Assembly: GCA_007118045.1 (NCBI GenBank)
Contig: SKTG01000463.1
Span: 1-29,988, forward strand
DNA: 29,988 nucleotides
Direction: 5' to 3'
DNA from: Nitriliruptoraceae bacterium
GTDB lineage: Bacteria > Actinomycetota > Nitriliruptoria > Nitriliruptorales > Nitriliruptoraceae
Shown: in pieces, positions 23,620 through 29,988 of the stretch
Layout of the letters: the number at the start of each line of letters is the position of its first letter
Position numbering within the stretch: the stretch's first letter is position 1
The notes under the pieces: model-generated
The model's input: only the letters and a program-made list of their open reading frames with translations
What the model was told of the DNA's origin: nothing
Database searches by the model: none
Made by a program: the position numbers and the translations under genes

Positions 23620-23631
23620 GGCCGTACGGCC
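23620..23631. terminator. palindrome directly after the ABC exporter operon
   Basis: GGCCGTACGGCC is a perfect 12-bp palindrome touching the stop codon of the second ABC gene (23632). A further small hairpin CGGGC-GTC-GCCCG lies at 23581-23593. Either may end the ABC transcript before the rplU promoter. Confidence 0.35.
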
Positions 23632-25464
23632 TCAGCCAGCGCTGCCCACACCGCGGGTCCAGCTCGCGTGCAGACGGCCGTACACGCCGCCCTCCGCGAC
23701 CAGCTGCGCGTGGGGTCCACGCTGGACGACCCGACCGGCGTCGAACACGACCACCTCGTCCGCGGCCTCGGCCGTCGAGAGCCGATGGGCGATGGTGATC
23801 GTGGTGCGCCCGGTGGCCAGCCCCGCCAGCGCCCGCTGCAACCGCAGCTCGGTCGCCGGATCGACCGCCGAGGTGGCCTCGTCGAGCACGAGCAGGTCGG
23901 GGTTCGCGACGTAGGCGCGGGCCAGCGCCACGAGCTGCCGCTCGCCGGCGGAGAGCGAGTTGCCCCGCTCCCCGGTGCGGGTGTCCAGGTGCTGCGGGAG
24001 CTCGGCGACCCAGTCCGAGAGGCCGAGCTCGAGGAACGCGAGGTCGAGGTCGTCGTCGGTCGCGTCCGGGCGGCCCATGCGGACGTTGTCGGCGATCGTG
24101 CCGTCGAACAGGGCGCCGTCCTGTGGGACCATGACCACCCGCCGACGGAGCGAGCCGAAACGGATCCGGTCCACCGGCTGGCCCTGGAGCAGGACCCGAC
24201 CCTCGACGGGGTCCATCAGCCGCGTGAGCAGCTTCGCGAAGGTGGTCTTGCCCGAGCCGGTCTCGCCGACCACGGCGACCTTGCGCTGGGGGTCGATCGC
24301 GAGGTCCACGTCGGCCAGCACCACGGGCCCGGTCGCCCGTGACGCCGGCTCGCCCGGTCTGGGGTAGCGGAAGCTCACCTGCTCGAAGCGGATGCCGACC
24401 GGCCCGGGCGACAGCTCGACGCCGTCCTCACCCGGGTCTGCGACGTCGGGCTCCACGTCGAGGATGTCGAGGACCCGGCGCCAGCCGGCGACGGCGTTCT
24501 GCCCCTCGTTGATCACCTCAGCGGCGACGAGCACCGGTTCGATGAACAGAGCGATCAGGAACAGGAACGCCAGCACCGTGCCGGCCGTCACCGCGTCGTC
24601 GACGCCGAGCCACACGCCGGCGACGACGGCGGTCCCCGTGGCCAGCGCGCCGAAGACCTCGCCGGAGCCGGAGAACAACGACGAGAGGGTCCCGGCCCGC
24701 ACCGCGGCGGTCCGGTGCTCCTCGATCGCCGTGTCGAGACGCTGCTGCGTCCGCTCCTCGATGCCGTAGGCGCGCACGACCGGGGCACCGACGACGGTCT
24801 CGGCCACAACGCCGAGCAACCGGCCGACGCGCTCGCGAACCAGCATGTAGGCGCGGGTCAGCCGCTTCTGGAACCAGCGGGCGCCGACCACGAAAGGGAC
24901 GAAGACCGTCAGCACCACGAGGGTGAGCTGCCAGGAGTAGAAGAACATCACCAGCGTCGCGACCGTGAGCTGCCCCGTGGCCGTGATCAGGTTCAGGCCC
25001 GCCCACTGCATGAACCGGCTGACCTCGTCCACGTCCGAGGTCACCCGTGAGACGAGCGAGCCGCGCTGCTGGGTCGCTTGGTGCAGCATCGAGAGATCGT
25101 GGATGTGGCGGAAGGCCCCGACGCGCATCGATGCGAGGGCGGTCTCGACCACGGCGGCGAGCCGGTAGTTCATCGCGCCGGATGCCAACGCGGTCACCAG
25201 CACCGCGCCGGCCGCGAACACCACGATCTGCATCACGACGTCGACGTCCACGCCGGCGCCTCCCCCGAGGCCGTCGTCGATCGTCCGCTGGACCGCGATC
25301 GGGACGATCGCCCGCCCGGCCGTCGCGACCAGGGCGAGCAGCATGGTGACGGGCAGGCCGACGCGCAGCTCGGGGGACATGGAGACGCCCCGGACCACGG
25401 TGCGCCACGCGCCCTCCGCCGGTTCGGGTGGCGCCGTCGCCGCCCTCGTCGTGGCGGCGCTCAC
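23632..25464 (-). CDS. ABC exporter half-transporter, canonical NBD subunit
   Basis: A 610-residue half-transporter with an N-terminal six-helix exporter domain (about 35-330) and a C-terminal ATPase domain. Walker A is GETGSGKTT (400-408), Walker B LLVLDE (524-529) with catalytic Glu529, and the switch His is His560 (IAHRLST). The signature is LSAGERQ (504-510), not the canonical LSGGQRQ. GTG 25464 overlaps the stop of the upstream ABC gene by four bases. The two subunits should form a heterodimer; this one supplies the catalytic Walker B and His for the active site. Substrate (drug, lipid or peptide) cannot be told from sequence. Confidence 0.93.
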   Translation of the reverse strand: MSAATTRAATAPPEPAEGAWRTVVRGVSMSPELRVGLPVTMLLALVATAGRAIVPIAVQRTIDDGLGGGAGVDVDVVMQIVVFAAGAVLVTALASGAMNYRLAAVVETALASMRVGAFRHIHDLSMLHQATQQRGSLVSRVTSDVDEVSRFMQWAGLNLITATGQLTVATLVMFFYSWQLTLVVLTVFVPFVVGARWFQKRLTRAYMLVRERVGRLLGVVAETVVGAPVVRAYGIEERTQQRLDTAIEEHRTAAVRAGTLSSLFSGSGEVFGALATGTAVVAGVWLGVDDAVTAGTVLAFLFLIALFIEPVLVAAEVINEGQNAVAGWRRVLDILDVEPDVADPGEDGVELSPGPVGIRFEQVSFRYPRPGEPASRATGPVVLADVDLAIDPQRKVAVVGETGSGKTTFAKLLTRLMDPVEGRVLLQGQPVDRIRFGSLRRRVVMVPQDGALFDGTIADNVRMGRPDATDDDLDLAFLELGLSDWVAELPQHLDTRTGERGNSLSAGERQLVALARAYVANPDLLVLDEATSAVDPATELRLQRALAGLATGRTTITIAHRLSTAEAADEVVVFDAGRVVQRGPHAQLVAEGGVYGRLHASWTRGVGSAG

Positions 25465-27401
25465 GGCAGCTGCTCCGGGCCACCGACCGGCCCGATGCGG
25501 ACGCCGCGTTCCTCGGCGTCACGTTCGTAGGCGGTGACCAGGTGGGCGTAGGCCGGTACCTCGGCGAGCAACCGTTCGTGCGGTCCGCGGGCCTCGACGA
25601 CACCGTCGCGCAGGAACACCACCTCGTCCGCCAGGGCGATCGAGCCCTTGCGGTAGGCCACCACGACCACGGTCGCCGGCAGGTCGGAGGCGGCCAGGCC
25701 ACGCAGGATGTCGGACTCCACGGCCGGGTCCACGGCCGAGGTGGCGTCGTCGAGCACGAGCAGCCGCGGCTTGCGTACCAGCGCACGCGCCAAGGCGATC
25801 CGCTGGCGCTGCCCACCGGAGAGGGTCGTGCCGCGCTCACCCACCGGGGTGTCGTAACCGTGCTCGAGCTCGCTGATGAAGCCGTGTGCCTGCGCCAACC
25901 GGGCCGCGGCCTCGACCTCGTGGTCGGGCACGTCGCGTCCCAGCGTGATGTTGTCGCGCACGGTGTCGTCGAACAGGAAGGCCTCCTGGAAGACGATCGC
26001 CACGTGGTGGGCGAGCTGGTCGCGGGCGAGGTCGGGCAGCTCCCGTCCGTCGAACGTGACGCGTCCGTGGTCGGGGTCGTAGAGGCGGACGAGCAACGAG
26101 GCGATCGTCGACTTGCCCGACCCCGTCGCGCCGACCAGCGCGATGGTGCGGCCGGCCGGGACGTCGAAGGTCACCGAGCGGACACCACGGGTGGCGTCGG
26201 CGTCCTCGGCTGGCACGGCGTCACCATCGTGATCCCCGGCCGTCGTGGCCGGTGCGTCGCGCCGCGCGTCCGGCCCGGCCAGGTCGCCGCGGGTGGCCAC
26301 GGGATGGTGGAAGCCCACCTGATCCATCGCGGTCGGGGCACCTCCCTCGCCCTCACCCGCCTGGTCGCCGTAGGTCATCTCGCCGGTGGCGCCGAGCACG
26401 CGGGAGACGCGGTCCCACCCGACCACGGCCCGTGGCAGCTCGCCGAGCAGCCACCCGAACACCCGCATCGGCAGCGCGACGAGACGGAACAGGTAGGCGA
26501 ACAGGACGAGGTCGCCCGGCGTGAGTGCGCCGGCGCGGACCCGGTAGGAGCCGACGAGCAGCACGAGCAGGACGCCGATGTTGGGCAGGGCCTCGATGAC
26601 CGGGTCGAAGAAGGCCCTCAGACGGCCGACCCGGATCATCTTGTCCCGCAGGTCGTGCGCGATGCCGCGGAACCGTTCGGTCTCCGCGTCCTCGCGGCCC
26701 ATGGTCTTGACGACCAGCGCACCGTCGAACGACTCGTGTGCGACCTCGGAGACGTCGGCACGAGCCTGCTGCGCGACGGTGGCCGCGTAACGCATCCGCC
26801 GTTGGTAGTACCAGTTCGCGAGACCGAGGAGGGGGCCGACGCTGAAGCCGATGACGGCCAGGGCCGGGTCCGTGACGATCAGCAGGCCGGCGGTGACGAC
26901 CAGCAACAACGAGGCGCCGAACGCCATGGGCAGCGGGGCAGCCACGAAGAACGCCGATTCGACGTCGGCGTTGGCGTTGGAGAGCAGTTCACCCGTCGGA
27001 TGTCGCCGGTGCCAACGCAGGGGGAGCGCGAGGTACTGGCGCGTCACCTTCTGGCGGTACATCGCCTGGAGCGCGAACTGGGCGTAGTAGGCCCCGAGCC
27101 GACGCCCGACCACCCCCGTGGCCTTGAGCAGCCCGACCCCCACGATCGCCACGACCGCGAGCGCCAGGAGGCCGCCGTCCAGCTCGCCGGTCGCGAACTG
27201 CGGCAGCAGCACCTCGTCGGTGACCCAGCCGAGGACCAGGGACGCGGCCACCGTCATGCCGGCGAACAGGGCGGCGCCGGTCATCCCGACGGCGAACGGT
27301 CTCGGCGCGCCGCGGACGGCGACCCCGACGACCCGCAGGCCACGGCGCAGCAGCCCGTCCCGTGACGGGTCGTGCAGGGAGGAGAGGTGCGAGGAGCTCA
27401 C
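25461..27401 (-). CDS. ABC exporter half-transporter, degenerate NBD subunit
   Basis: A 646-residue half-transporter. The membrane domain (about 35-325) is followed by an ATPase domain with a 40-residue acidic insert (about 367-405) between the first strand (VGFHHP) and the strand before Walker A. Walker A GATGSGKST (424-432) and signature LSGGQRQ (527-533) are canonical. Walker B is LLVLDD, with Asp552 where the catalytic Glu belongs, and the switch His is Tyr583 (VVAYRKGS). This subunit therefore builds a degenerate ATP site, as in TM287/288, BmrCD or LmrCD. GTG 27401 is the only good start before the family N-terminus; it lacks a Shine-Dalgarno and follows a TACGTT box by seven bases, suggesting leaderless translation. 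The partner gene overlaps its stop. Confidence 0.92.
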   Translation of the reverse strand: MSSSHLSSLHDPSRDGLLRRGLRVVGVAVRGAPRPFAVGMTGAALFAGMTVAASLVLGWVTDEVLLPQFATGELDGGLLALAVVAIVGVGLLKATGVVGRRLGAYYAQFALQAMYRQKVTRQYLALPLRWHRRHPTGELLSNANADVESAFFVAAPLPMAFGASLLLVVTAGLLIVTDPALAVIGFSVGPLLGLANWYYQRRMRYAATVAQQARADVSEVAHESFDGALVVKTMGREDAETERFRGIAHDLRDKMIRVGRLRAFFDPVIEALPNIGVLLVLLVGSYRVRAGALTPGDLVLFAYLFRLVALPMRVFGWLLGELPRAVVGWDRVSRVLGATGEMTYGDQAGEGEGGAPTAMDQVGFHHPVATRGDLAGPDARRDAPATTAGDHDGDAVPAEDADATRGVRSVTFDVPAGRTIALVGATGSGKSTIASLLVRLYDPDHGRVTFDGRELPDLARDQLAHHVAIVFQEAFLFDDTVRDNITLGRDVPDHEVEAAARLAQAHGFISELEHGYDTPVGERGTTLSGGQRQRIALARALVRKPRLLVLDDATSAVDPAVESDILRGLAASDLPATVVVVAYRKGSIALADEVVFLRDGVVEARGPHERLLAEVPAYAHLVTAYERDAEERGVRIGPVGGPEQLP

Positions 27402-27408
27402 CCGATCC

Positions 27409-27444
27409 AACGTACCGCGCGGGGATGGTCTCTCGACGTCGAGA
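27409..27444 (-). promoter_or_regulatory. candidate leaderless promoter with palindromic operator of the ABC operon
   Basis: On the minus strand, TACGTT (27414-27409) is a -10 candidate seven bases before the GTG. A perfect 14-bp palindrome TCTCGACGTCGAGA at 27431-27444 covers the place where the -35 box would lie. A repressor bound there would block the promoter. No adjacent regulator gene is seen. Confidence 0.45.
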
Positions 27445-27474
27445 CACCCGGTTGCTCGGCCCCGCCCGGCCGGC

Positions 27475-29076
27475 TCAGCGACGCGCGCAGCCCGCCGGCG
27501 CTCCCAGTTGTGGTCCGGTACCGGCGACCTTCGCCAGGTACATGGCCTCGTCGGCCACGTACAGCAACGCCTCGGGGTCGCGACCGTGCTCGGGCGCCAG
27601 CGCCAACCCGATGCTCGCGCCGACCCGGACCGGGCCTCCCAGCACCTCGACGGGTCGACGGACCACCGCCGCGAGCTCCTCGGCGGTGCGCAGCGCGACC
27701 TCGGGTCCGCCGACGTCGACCAGGAGCACCGCGAACTCGTCGCCGGACATCCGCGCGACCGTGTCGCCGGCCCGGACCGCGCGACCGAGGCGCCCGGCCA
27801 GCTGCTCGAGCAGGGCGTCACCGGCGGCGTGCCCGAAACGGTCGTTGACGTCCTTGAAGCCGTCAAGGTCGAGGAAGCACAGGCCCGTGACAGCACCGGT
27901 GCGCTCGGCGGCCGCCAGGGCCTGCGTTGCCCGGTCGAGGAACAGGGAGCGTCCGGCGAGCCCGGTGAGGGTGTCGTGGGTCGCCTGGTGGCGGATCGTG
28001 GCCAGCAGGCGGATGTTGGCGAGGGCGACGGCCGCCTGTTCCGCCAGGCTGTCGAGGCCACGGAACAGCTCCGCGCAGCGGACCGGGTGGGGCTCACCGG
28101 TGCGCCAGCTGGCCACCAGGACCCCGAACAGCTCGCCGCGCATCACGATCGGCTGCAACGCCATGGCCGTGCCGTCGAGCCGGTCGTGGAGGGCATCGAG
28201 GAACGGGTCACCGTAGGGTCGAACGAGCCAGCGCGTCTCCAGGTCGTCGACGAGCGCCTCGAGGATCGGCGTCGCTCCACGCGGGACGGTGAGCGCCAGC
28301 GCTTCGTCCCTCAGCTCGCCGAAGCGGGATACGGCCACCATCCGCAGCTGCTGACGCTCGGCGTCCCAGCGCAGCAGCGACCCGCGTGACGCCCCGACCA
28401 CGTCGGGCACGGCCTCGACGACCAGCTGCGCGACCGCCACCTCGTCGTCCTCGCGGGCGATGTCGTGCCCGAGGGTGAGCAGCGCGTCGCTGGTCGCCGC
28501 GTGCCGCCGCGCCTCCGCCAGCGTCGCGCGGGAGTCGAGGGCGGCCGCGGCGAGGCCGGCGTAGGCACGCAGGTGCTCGTCCTCGCCGCGCGGGAACGAC
28601 TCCCCCTCGGGCAGGTAGGCGGCGAGCCAGCCGTAGTGCCGACGGGCGGAGAGGACCTCGACCACCAGCCGGTCCGGGCTCACCGGCCCCTCCGGTCCCA
28701 CCTCGAGGAGCCGCTCCCCCACGGCCCGGACCTCCTCGTCGTCGAAGCCCTGACCGAGCATCGTCGCGGCGCCACCGTCCGGGCGCACGGCGAGCAGGTG
28801 GCGTTGCGCACGCACGACGGTGCTGGCCCGTTCCGCGACGCCGCGCAGCACCTCCTCCACGTCGCGAGCGGAGACGAGGTCGGCGACGCTGCGTTCGAGG
28901 TCGACGACGTGGCCCCGGAGCACCGCCGCGTTGCGTTCGGCGATCGTGCCACGACGGCGCAGCGGGCGTGCCCACCACGGTCGCCGAGCCTGCCAGACCA
29001 CCTCGTACCGGCACTCGGCCGCTCCGTCGACCTGGCAGGCAGTGTGGTGCAGCCGCCTCGCCCACGCGTCGAGCAA
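27475..29076 (-). CDS. GAF-GAF-GGDEF diguanylate cyclase (main part of a disrupted gene)
   Basis: This frame encodes two GAF-type sensor domains, each with the usual start (VADLVSARDVEEVLRGVAERA; then LGHDIAREDDEVAVAQLVVEA) and helical end, then a GGDEF domain. The active-site motif is SGDEF (27747-27733), a variant of GGDEF. The inhibitory I-site RAGD (27774-27763) lies five residues before it. It should make cyclic di-GMP if the variant is active. The first credible residues are LHHTACQVDGAAECRYEVVW near 29050, the end of a sensor domain whose beginning is encoded one frame over at 29051-29290. TTG 29076 and GTG 29001 are possible starts if this part is expressed alone; neither has a good ribosome-binding site. 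Confidence 0.75.
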   Translation of the reverse strand: MLDAWARRLHHTACQVDGAAECRYEVVWQARRPWWARPLRRRGTIAERNAAVLRGHVVDLERSVADLVSARDVEEVLRGVAERASTVVRAQRHLLAVRPDGGAATMLGQGFDDEEVRAVGERLLEVGPEGPVSPDRLVVEVLSARRHYGWLAAYLPEGESFPRGEDEHLRAYAGLAAAALDSRATLAEARRHAATSDALLTLGHDIAREDDEVAVAQLVVEAVPDVVGASRGSLLRWDAERQQLRMVAVSRFGELRDEALALTVPRGATPILEALVDDLETRWLVRPYGDPFLDALHDRLDGTAMALQPIVMRGELFGVLVASWRTGEPHPVRCAELFRGLDSLAEQAAVALANIRLLATIRHQATHDTLTGLAGRSLFLDRATQALAAAERTGAVTGLCFLDLDGFKDVNDRFGHAAGDALLEQLAGRLGRAVRAGDTVARMSGDEFAVLLVDVGGPEVALRTAEELAAVVRRPVEVLGGPVRVGASIGLALAPEHGRDPEALLYVADEAMYLAKVAGTGPQLGAPAGCARR

Positions 29077-29290
29077 CGTAGGGGTCGTCCGTGACCCGGG
29101 CCGCCGCCTCGAACAGGGCGACCTTGGCCGCGTAGGTGCCCCACGCCCGCTCGTCCTCGAGCTCGTCGGCCGAGCGGGTCTCACCGGCGAGCTCGAGCAC
29201 GCGTGTGACGCCCGCCTCACCCGAGCGACGCCGGACGTAGGCGAGGATCAGCCGGGTCGTGAGGCCAGCGGTCTCGCGCCCTCCCTCCAC
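29051..29290 (-). pseudogene. N-terminal fragment of the GGDEF gene in another frame
   Basis: From GTG 29290, about 80 residues (TTRLILAYVRRRSGEAGVTRV ... DDPYVARRVGEAA) match, from memory, the beginning of a sensor domain found before GAF/GGDEF modules in actinobacteria. In those proteins roughly 80-100 residues follow before the closing H-x2-C-x7-C-x-Y motif. Here that motif appears immediately, in the other frame, as HTACQVDGAAECRY. So a segment is missing and the frame changes near 29040-29055. The frame remains open after that point but the residues no longer look like protein (Arg/Gly/Pro-rich). This may be true gene decay or a sequence/assembly deletion. Confidence 0.6.
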
Positions 29291-29308
29291 CGACCACCCC
29301 CAGTCACT

Positions 29309-29327
29309 CCGTCACGCAACGTGACGG
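29309..29327. promoter_or_regulatory. inverted repeat upstream of the GGDEF gene
   Basis: CCGTCACG-CAA-CGTGACGG is a perfect 8-bp inverted repeat with a 3-base centre, 19 bases before GTG 29290. The short loop makes a protein-binding operator more likely than an RNA hairpin. Confidence 0.4.
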
Positions 29328-29364
29328 TCCCCGACGGCATCGGCATCCCACGCGGGCGACGCCA

Positions 29365-29395
29365 GCCGTCCCGTGCGCATCGTGCACGGGACGGC
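29365..29395 (-). terminator. hairpin after the RNase E/G gene
   Basis: GCCGTCCCGTGC (29365-29376), 7-base loop, GCACGGGACGGC (29384-29395): a perfect 12-bp stem about 32 bases past the RNase stop codon on the minus strand. No T-tract follows, but strength and position support termination. Confidence 0.65.
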
Positions 29396-29427
29396 CGCAC
29401 CAGCCGGATCGGGTGTCACCCGCGGGG

Positions 29428-29988
29428 TCAGGCGGTCTCGATCACGATCCCGCGACCCTCGCAGGTCTCGCACGTGTGGCTGAAGGACTCGATCAACCCC
29501 TGGCTCACGTTCTTCCGGGTCATCTGGACCAGCCCGAGACGCGACACCTCGGAGACGCGGGTCTTGGTGCGGTCACGCAGCAGCTCGCGCTTGAGCCGGC
29601 GCACCACCTGCTCCTGGTTGGCCTTGAGGAGCATGTCGATGAAGTCGATCACGATGATGCCGCCCATGTCGCGCAACCGGAGCTGCCGGACGATCTCGTC
29701 CGCCGCCTCCAGGTTGGTCTTGAGCACCACCTCCTCGAGGTTGGTGTCCTTGCCACCGGTGAACTTCCCCGTGTTGACGTCGATCACCTTCATCGCCTCG
29801 GTGGTCTCGATGATGAGGTGACCGCCGGAGGGCAACCAGACCTTGCGGCCCATCGCCTTGCGTAGCTGCTCGGACACGTCGTAGGCCTCGAACAGCGCCG
29901 GGAGCTGCTCTCGGCGGGCGGCCGCGGCGGCCAGGTCGACGCCGCCCGGGACCGTCCCGTCGGTGGCCGCGGCGTCGTCCTCGACGCC
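29428..29988 (-). CDS. rne: ribonuclease E/G, C-terminal part (cut by window edge)
   Basis: The last 186 codons of an RNase E/G endoribonuclease; the frame is open to the window edge. The catalytic DNase-I-like part is visible: VWLPSGGHLIIE, metal-binding Asp in VIDVNTGKF, the second in IIVIDFIDM, and the HTCETCEGRG zinc-link CxxC that joins subunits in the family. The protein ends within ten residues of that motif, so it has no long degradosome scaffold at the C-terminus. The enzyme starts decay and processing of mRNA and rRNA. In mycobacteria rne lies just upstream of rplU; here about 6 kb of other genes intervene. RNase G is the alternative name; the missing N-terminus would decide. Confidence 0.94.
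   Translation of the reverse strand, partial: GVEDDAAATDGTVPGGVDLAAAAARREQLPALFEAYDVSEQLRKAMGRKVWLPSGGHLIIETTEAMKVIDVNTGKFTGGKDTNLEEVVLKTNLEAADEIVRQLRLRDMGGIIVIDFIDMLLKANQEQVVRRLKRELLRDRTKTRVSEVSRLGLVQMTRKNVSQGLIESFSHTCETCEGRGIVIETA

Noticed and set aside
28208..29050. Continuation of the frame starting at GTG 29290 down to 28208
   Set aside because: After about 29051 the residues become Arg/Gly/Pro-rich, while the other frame carries clear GAF and GGDEF domains. Only the first 80 codons are kept as a gene fragment.

Overview
The window comes from a high-GC actinobacterium. By eye it is about 70% G+C or more, with frequent GTG starts, start/stop overlaps, -10 boxes of the TAnnnT type, and hairpin terminators without a T-tract. 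A deep-branching lineage such as Nitriliruptoria or a relative would fit, but that placement is inference. No rRNA, tRNA, CRISPR array, insertion sequence or prophage was seen.

The minus strand carries an old chromosomal scaffold, read from the right edge leftwards: RNase E/G (cut by the window edge), L21, L27, ObgE, ProB, then far downstream NadD, RsfS and a GpgP-like phosphatase. Mycobacteria keep the same order. Here extra genes are inserted in it. Between rne and rplU sit a damaged GAF-GGDEF gene and a heterodimeric ABC exporter. Between proB and nadD sit about 16 kb of accessory genes, and the proA gene usually found there is missing.

Layout. 1-1.3 kb: renalase-like flavoprotein (+). 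1.3-4.2 kb: tryptophan dioxygenase, nadD, rsfS and gpgP-like (-). 4.4-6.3 kb: DUF222/HNH (13E12-type) protein with a GEGSA minisatellite and a LexA-box-like site. 6.4-10.3 kb: MoxR ATPase, membrane-anchored beta-propeller-like protein and CoxE-type VWA protein (-). 10.4-11.3 kb: alpha/beta hydrolase (-). 11.5-15.4 kb: quinone oxidoreductase, YbaK deacylase, second quinone oxidoreductase, small coiled-coil membrane protein and CoxG-like SRPBCC protein (+). 15.4-17.2 kb: permease and partner subunit (-). 17.3-19.8 kb: large secreted M14 carboxypeptidase (-). 20.1-23.3 kb: proB, obgE, rpmA and rplU (-). 23.6-27.4 kb: ABC exporter pair (-). 27.5-29.3 kb: GGDEF gene (-). 29.4 kb to the edge: RNase E/G (-).

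Themes. NAD metabolism clusters at the left: tryptophan dioxygenase (first step from tryptophan to quinolinate) precedes nadD on the same strand, and a renalase-like flavoprotein lies nearby. CoxD-, CoxE- and CoxG-like proteins occur within 9 kb without any CO dehydrogenase structural genes. The ABC pair shows a degenerate ATP site (Asp for catalytic Glu, Tyr for switch His) next to a canonical one. The M14 protease carries an inserted segment resembling a domain of phage structural proteins and has a strikingly symmetric dyad upstream. The GGDEF gene has lost the middle of its N-terminal sensor domain and changes frame at that point.
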